A stretch of 64,000 bases of DNA. Origin: Sesamum alatum (lineage: Eukaryota; Streptophyta; Magnoliopsida; Lamiales; Pedaliaceae). The DNA lies in the NCBI GenBank assembly GCA_034509735.1, contig JACGWO010000005.1, forward strand, positions 28,922,479 to 28,986,478. Direction: 5' to 3'. The notes beneath the pieces were generated by a model. That model ran no database searches. It was not told the DNA's origin and worked only from the letters and a program-made list of their open reading frames with translations. Of the stretch, positions 58,481 to 64,000 are shown in pieces (position 1 is the stretch's first letter; each line of letters starts with the position of its first letter). The translations under genes were made by a program, and so were the position numbers.

Positions 58481-60998
58481 GTTTTCTCCCCGATCACGTT
58501 GTTACTCTTGTCTCTTTCTATTCCTCCGCCTTCCGACGTCTTTGCAAGAGGAATACTATAACTTTATACATCCTACCATCTTTGTTAGTGTAATCTTTCC
58601 TTCTCTCGTATTTTTTAGCATTTTTCCTTTCAAGAAATATCTTCTCCTACCTCTTCCGACCAGTCTATTCAGTTTATTGGGGAATGGGCTGGAGGCGATG
58701 ATCTCTCCGCGGCCTCTTTCATGGGGGCGACTTTTGGTCTCTCAGCCTACCGAGGCGGGCAGGAGGTGGAGCTTGAGGAACCTTTCCTGTCCTCCTAGGC
58801 ATTTGATCGATGAGGAGGATGATGAAGATTTTGAGGTGGCAGGGAGTCCGGCCGGGGGAGACGATGATGAAGGATCTTCCCTAGAGGAGGAGGAGAGAAA
58901 TGAGCCGTCGGAGGCGGAGGAAATGGAGGAGGACGAGGAAAGGCATGCAAGTCCCATTCCGCTGGCGAGGGCCTTCTTATTTCGGGCTTCTGACACCACC
59001 CGCATGTGGGAGAAGTATGGGATCCCCTAGGGCTACACTATTTATGTCTCTTCTCCTGATAGTTTGCTGGAGTTTCCTCCCTCCTGTTGTTTGTGCTTTT
59101 ATTAAGCCCAGTTGAGGGTTGGTCTTAGATTTTCTCTCCCTTTCTTCTACTAGGATGTTGTTAGGTTATTTATGGTTCCTTTAAGCCAGTTGGCTCCTAA
59201 CTCCTTCCACCTCCTTGTGAATTCGCCATGATATTCACGTACCACAGTTGTCCCGTCACCAGCTAAAATTTCTTTTTTTTTTTTTTTCATTTAAGAAAGT
59301 CAAAGCCTGGCACCTTCCACTTCTCTCCCCAAAGGGGGATTTGCTTCCTGCCTAACTCGACCGCGCCTAAATCTTGGAGGGGTAACTTCTTTTTTGTGCG
59401 CCCTCCCCTTCCTTGGTTCTTTCCTTGCGAATGGATTTTGGATCTTCCTCCTACGGACCCCATATCGGGGAAGGATAGGTCCCCAACCCTCGCAAATTTC
59501 TTGGAGGAGTTGAACGAGGACCCCTGTGATGTCCAGGGCCTCATAGAGGAAGGGCTCCTCTACCGGTTCAGGTTGAGCCCCGAGGAGGCCCCCTTGGAGG
59601 AGCCTTTGGGTATCCTTCATTTTTCCTTTTTGATTCCTTTGTGGTATGTTGTATGTTTTCTGAGTTTTTTATTTCTTTTTGTATGCAAAGAAAATCATGT
59701 TTGACAAGCTTCTCAAGGAGACTGCTCAAGGGAGTCCAGCGGGAACTCCTTCCGCCGCCTGAACTCCAGAGGGGACCCCGGCCCCTGGCGATGGAAAGGG
59801 GAAGCGCCTAACCGCTCCCTCCTATTGTGGGTCCTCCAAGCGAGTGAAGGGGAGTTCGTCTAGCCATCCCCCTTGCAGGAGCTCCTTGAGGGTGACCACC
59901 CGTTCGACTGTGGCCCCTCCGCCTCCCTTCCTCCCTCATCTGGGAGCTCCTTCCCCCGAAGCCAGTGATTTGTCCTTGACTGGGGCGGTTTATACCCACC
60001 AGTCCCTTTTGAGGGAGAGGGAAGGAAAGTAAGGGCTCGCTACCGAGTTTCTCGGGGGCTGATCCTTCCAGTGGACTGCCGTTCGTTGGCCTCCCCTCCC
60101 AGGGACGAGTTGGCTGGGCCCTTTGTCTGCTATATAGCAAAGGTATAACGCTTTACCCTGCTTAGGTTTTTTATATTTGATGGGGCTTTGACTTTCGTCT
60201 GTCTTTTCTTTCAGGTGGCCTCGATGGCGGGGGAGTTTCTGAACCGCCCTATAGAGACCCCTCCCCCTTCTCGGACTGACTTCCAATAGAAGTGGTTGGA
60301 AGACCATGTGGAGCGGTTGGCCTCCGATATGGCCAAGTTGAAGGAGACCAAGAAGGAGGTCACTAAGAAGTACTAGCAGACGGAGAAGGAGAGGAAGAGG
60401 CTACAACAGGAATTCTTGGCTCTGTCCCAGGATCAGTTGGAGGCTCTGAGGCAGGCTGCTGATAAGGCCCGCTTGAATTTCCCCATACTAAGGAGGGCAA
60501 GCAGTTTATGGAGACGTACTAGGAGAGCTGCCTCTTAGAGTGCAAGAAGTCTGAAGATTTTCAAAGAGAGGTGGCCAACGTGGCAGGTCCATTCCTGAGG
60601 TATGGGTTTGTATCCTGCCAGGAATTGTTGCGGCGCAGGGCTATCCTCCAGAGTGGGCGGATCTTGCTTTCCTAGACTATGAGGGGATCCTGAAAAAGGC
60701 CCCGAACCCCTTTGCTCCCCCTCCCCCCGAGGTTGAACCTTCCTATCTTGATCTAGGTAACAAGTTCACCTGCTTTTCTACCATTTTATTTGGGATTTTT
60801 GGGCTCATGAATGATATGACCGGTAAATTCTTTATAGAGGAGGAACTGGAAGTAGGAGATGTGGAGGCTCTGACCAACAAGCCCTCTGCAACTGATCTAG
60901 CCCCTTCGGCCGAGCCTGCTGAAGCTGTTCCCTCCTTCCCCGAGGCGGAAGCCATGGAAGAGCCTGAGAAGACCCCGCATGTGGGGAATGATGCCTGA
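58480..60998 (+). pseudogene. antisense extra ORF of a Tat-like gypsy element (Transposase_28-like)
   Basis: The plus-strand coding trace has several segments. An acidic Glu/Asp stretch (about 58,800-58,950) is followed by MWEKYGIP, GYTIYVSSPDSLLEFPPS and VPLSQLAPNSFHLL, similar to the plant 'putative gypsy type transposon' family. Next are SPTLANFLEELNEDPCDVQG and RFRLSPEEAPLEEPLG (59,480-59,610), and a Ser/Pro-rich part (59,700-60,030). Then comes a coiled coil (VERLASDMAKLKETKKEVTK, 60,310-60,480) and an end with EVEPSYLDLG plus EALTNKPSATDL (60,730-60,998). Stops (59,028; 59,761; 60,285; 60,374) and frame shifts break it. It is opposite in strand to pol and downstream of it, the arrangement known for extra ORFs of Tat-clade retrotransposons. 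Function unknown. Confidence 0.6.
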
Positions 60999-61390
60999 TT
61001 GTACTCCCCCTTCTGATACATTTAATTTTTCTTGCGCTTGCCCCCATGGTGCATGAAGATGAAATAATTTCTTTTTGTTGTTGTTGTGTTTTTTTTTCCT
61101 TGAATGCTGCTACTGTTTTCTTCCCCTCAACCCGGTTTAGCTTGGGGGTTTTGCTACGATATGCCTTTTGCTTTGCTTCATATGGATGTCTTTGTAATTC
61201 TGATGATTGGGGGGTTGGCCGCCCCATGCATGTTTCTTTATAGCTCCTTAAAAGGGAGATAGAATAATTTGTTGATAACTTGGATGATACCTGAGGTAAG
61301 AAGTGATCTTCTTCCTTTCTGGGGGGCATTAAGTATGCCTTGACTCGGTTGGAGGTTTTGCTGCCTCTATCTAGGTGTGATTGCCTGAAA
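60999..61390. other. spacer between extra ORF and tandem array
   Basis: T-rich, no domain seen. It is likely untranslated sequence of the gypsy element. Confidence 0.4.
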
Positions 61391-61394
61391 AAGC

Positions 61395-61738
61395 AGGATT
61401 TGCTTCAGAGTACCTGCAGCACAGTAGGATTTATTTTTAAGATGTGCCAGCAAAGTGACAGGCTTACCTGAATGCCTGCGAGGAGGCAGGGCTTGTTTGA
61501 TAGACTGCCTGCAGCAAGGTATGGCTTTTCCGAAGGGGTGTCTGCCATGTAGCGGGGCTTATTGGATGGACTGCCCGCAATTTGGCAAGGCTTATTAGAT
61601 GAATTTCCTGCCATGTGGCATGGCTTATTAGATGGCATGTCTGCAATTTGGTAGGGCTTGTTGAATGAACTGTCTGCAATGTGGCCGGGTATGTTGAATA
61701 GACCGCCTATAATGTGGCAGGGCTTATTCTAAGGCATA
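61395..61738 (-). repeat. 33-bp (11-codon) tandem repeat, about ten units
   Basis: Units near GGCTTATTAGATGGACTGCC with TGCCATGTGGCA. On the minus strand the central units translate as SNKPCxxAG repeats in one open frame (61,638-61,405). It sits between pol and the extra ORF, the region of Tat-type elements known to gain satellite-like repeats. Confidence 0.85.
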
Positions 61739-62406
61739 CCTTTTTTGGAAGGTGGAGAGGCCCCCTGGGGGCGGGACTCTGTTATTTACTTTGAGGGGTG
61801 CCTAAGGAAGGGCAAACAGATATCCTTCTATCCTACCTTGGAAAGCAAGATTGGTCTTTCGTTAGGAAGGCAAGGAGATGTCCTTATCCAAATAGGTCCT
61901 GCATATGTGGGCAAACTTAAGCGAAGAATCTTTTGAGATTGTGTACGTTTCATGGGCTAGGAAGTCGGTCTCCATCCCTATCCTCTAATTCGTATGCTCC
62001 AATGCCAAGGATTCCACTAACTTTGTAAGGTCTTTCCTATGTAGGGTCCAGCTTGTCAACTGATTCGATGCTTCCACCTTTTGGAGTACAAAGTTGCCGA
62101 TTTGGAATCAATGGGGCTTAACCCGCTTATTATAGGCATTGATCATTATGCTTTTGTATCTTTGCATTAGAAGAAAGGCTTTTTATCTGAGTTCCTCAAT
62201 GAGGTCGGAGATTCTTGTTAAATAAATTATTGTTGTTGTCTTTTGAATAACAAATTATCCGGTGTGAAGGCACGCCCACCTCGGCTGGTATTACAACATC
62301 CATCCCATAAACTAAGGAAAAGGGGGTTACGCCCGTGGAATTTTTAAGTGTAGTTCGATAGACCCACAGGACACTGGTGAGCTCTTCGGCCTAGTTGTCT
62401 CCGGTT

Positions 62407-64000
62407 CTATCGAGTCTTCTTTTGATACCTTGTAGGAGGGTGCGGTTCGTGACCTCCGCTTGACTGTTGGCTTGAGGTACACCACAAACGTGAATCTTTG
62501 TTTGATTCGTAACCCCTTGCACCAATCTCATATTTTATTTCCTTAAAATTGTCGTCCATTGTCCGAGATAATTCATGGGGAAACCCGAAACGACAAATGA
62601 TGTTTTTCCACAGAAATTTCATGACCTCACCCTCGGTAATGCGGGAGAGGGGTTCGGCTTTCACCCATTTTGTAAAGTAGTCTATGGCTACTAACAGGAA
62701 TTTTCGTTGCCCATGGGTCATAGAGAACGGCCCCCATGATGTCTATCCTCCATTAAGCAAAAGGGCATGGGCCAGCAATGTGGTCAATGGTTAAGCAGGT
62801 TAATATTAAGAAGGCATGCTTCTGGACCTCTCACATTATCTCACTAGGGCCTTGGCATCTTGCTTCATTGTCGGCCAGAGGCACCTTGCTCTCAAGGCCT
62901 TGTTGGCTAGAACCAACACTCCTATTTATGATCCACAAAATCCCCCCATGAATCTCTTGGAGGACATGTGTCCCCCCTTCTTGTGACAGACATCTGAGGA
63001 AGGGGCGTGTGAAGGATTTCTTGTAAAAGGTGTCTCTTGCTAGGAGGAAACGAATGGTCCGCTTCTTCAAACGGGCAGCCTTCCATCTGTCCGTAAGGAG
63101 GCGGCTTTCTCATAACCAGTCCAGGACAGGCTCTCTCCAATCCCCCCCCCCCCAAGGGAGTGTGGTCTGGACTTCCAGGGTGAGACCAGATTTGGTAAGT
63201 GGTATATTGTAATCTACCTAGTTTGGCAGTCTTCCATGGTGCTTTCGAATTTCGACAAGTAGTCGGCTTTGCTGTTGTCTTCTCGAGGGATTTGAATGAG
63301 TTGGAAGGTATCAAACTTGGTCTTCCATTCCTCTATCCTTTGAAGGTATTACTTCATACTTTCCTCCTTGGCTTCATATATTCCCTCTGTTTGCTTAACG
63401 ATGAGCTGCGAATCAGAGTAGGCTACCTGGTGCCGGCTCCAGTTTCCTAGGCCATTCTCATGCCCAAAGTCAGGGCTTCGTACTCAGCCTCATTGTTAAA
63501 GGCTTTGAACCCGAACTTGATGGCGAATTCCAGGTCTACACCTTAGGGGAGGTTTCGACTACGCCCGTGCCACTTCTCCGGGCGATCGAGGATCCATTCA
63601 CGTGTAGGAGCCAAGTCCCCTTATCTGGAGGAGGAGATATGCTTTCTGAGACAAAGTCGGCCAATGCTTAAGCCTTGATAGCTGTCCTGGGGAGGTGCGA
63701 GATATCTTACTCGTTGAGCTCGATAGCCCACTTGATAAGTCGGTCGGATATGTTCGACTTCCCTAGAACCTGTTTGGGAGGATGATTGGTACGGACCTCT
63801 ATTGGATACGATAGGAAGTGGGGCGCAACCTTTGCTTTGGTGATAGTTATCTTCTCTATGAGGTTGTACCGTCCTTCCACCTCATTGAGGACTTTGTTAA
63901 CGTAGTAGATGGGGGTCTGCTGCCCCGCTCTCCTCCCGAAGGAGGATCGAGCTTACCGCCTAAGATGTGGTCGTCAAGTAGATGTATAATGTATCTCTCG
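62407..64000 (-). pseudogene. Ty3/gypsy pol relic: RNase H and integrase (continues beyond window)
   Basis: Minus strand from 64,000: end of RT/start of RNase H (YYVNKVLNEVEGRYN, KWAIELNE, HLPRTAIKA, ALADFVSES), RNase H (GTWLLHVNGSS; then LEFAIKFGFKAFNNEAEYEA in another frame), linker and integrase zinc-binding region (RFLLARDTFYKKSFTRPFLR, CLSQEGG, EIHGG), and the integrase core (KFLLVAIDYFTKWVKAEPLS, EVMKFLWKNIICRFGFPHEL). The first catalytic Asp is in AIDYF; the expected second-Asp motif is degraded. Stops and a poly(C) run at 63,142-63,153 shift the frame. The order RT-RNase H-integrase marks Ty3/gypsy. With the antisense ORF and tandem repeat it fits the Tat clade. Confidence 0.85.

Noticed and set aside
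63142..63153. Poly(C) run as a programmed frameshift site in pol
   Set aside because: The surrounding pol has many stops and other frame breaks, so a mononucleotide expansion in a dead copy is simpler.

Overview
The window looks like transposon-rich intergenic DNA of a eudicot nuclear genome: AT-rich, with intron-split genes (GT-AG, pyrimidine tracts) and layered plant transposons (CACTA, Mutator-like, Helitron, LINE, Ty3/gypsy). The species cannot be fixed from the sequence. The only host-type gene I recognise is a 4-coumarate-CoA-ligase-like acyl-activating enzyme at 45.3-48.4 kb, and it carries defects. Almost every other coding trace is transposon-derived and broken.

Layout. 0.46-2.7 kb: relics of a GRF-type zinc-finger gene and a Myb/SANT-like gene. 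2.7-3.3 kb: copy 1 of an unclassified repeat (R1). About 3.3-13.1 kb: CACTA-1, left-truncated and internally deleted, with a nested Mutator-type element (11,100-12,982) that itself holds Helitrons. 13.1-20.2 kb: small terminal-inverted-repeat elements and Helitrons, several with visible target-site duplications (TSDs). 20,204-30,307: CACTA-2, a full-length CACTA element with both termini, a 3-bp TSD and relics of both genes (TNPA/Transposase_24-like and TNP2-like). 31.36-32.85 kb: 3' fragment of a LINE. 34.3-36.2 kb: gypsy gag relic next to a hairpin minisatellite. 36.3-38.3 kb: gypsy 3' region and LTR. 38.3-43.9 kb: a rearranged, shortened paralogue of 10.5-30.7 kb that lacks CACTA-2 and so preserves its empty site. 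43.4-44.8 kb: a TIR element with unidentified cargo. 48.5-50.4 kb: two TIR elements with 10-bp TSDs. 51,368-56,865: a complete Mutator-like element (MULE) inserted in R1 copy 2, with a decayed MURA-type transposase and an intact convergent gene for a GRF zinc-finger membrane protein. 57.4-64.0 kb: 3' part of a Tat-like Ty3/gypsy element on the minus strand (pol), with an 11-codon tandem repeat and an opposite-strand extra ORF.

The most interesting unit is the MULE: transposase and GRF/coiled-coil/transmembrane gene face each other, as mudrA and mudrB do in maize MuDR, and the second gene is open while the transposase is not. The second main result is the duplicated block pair, which orders the insertions in time. 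No RNA genes, CRISPR arrays or bacterial-type operons were seen.
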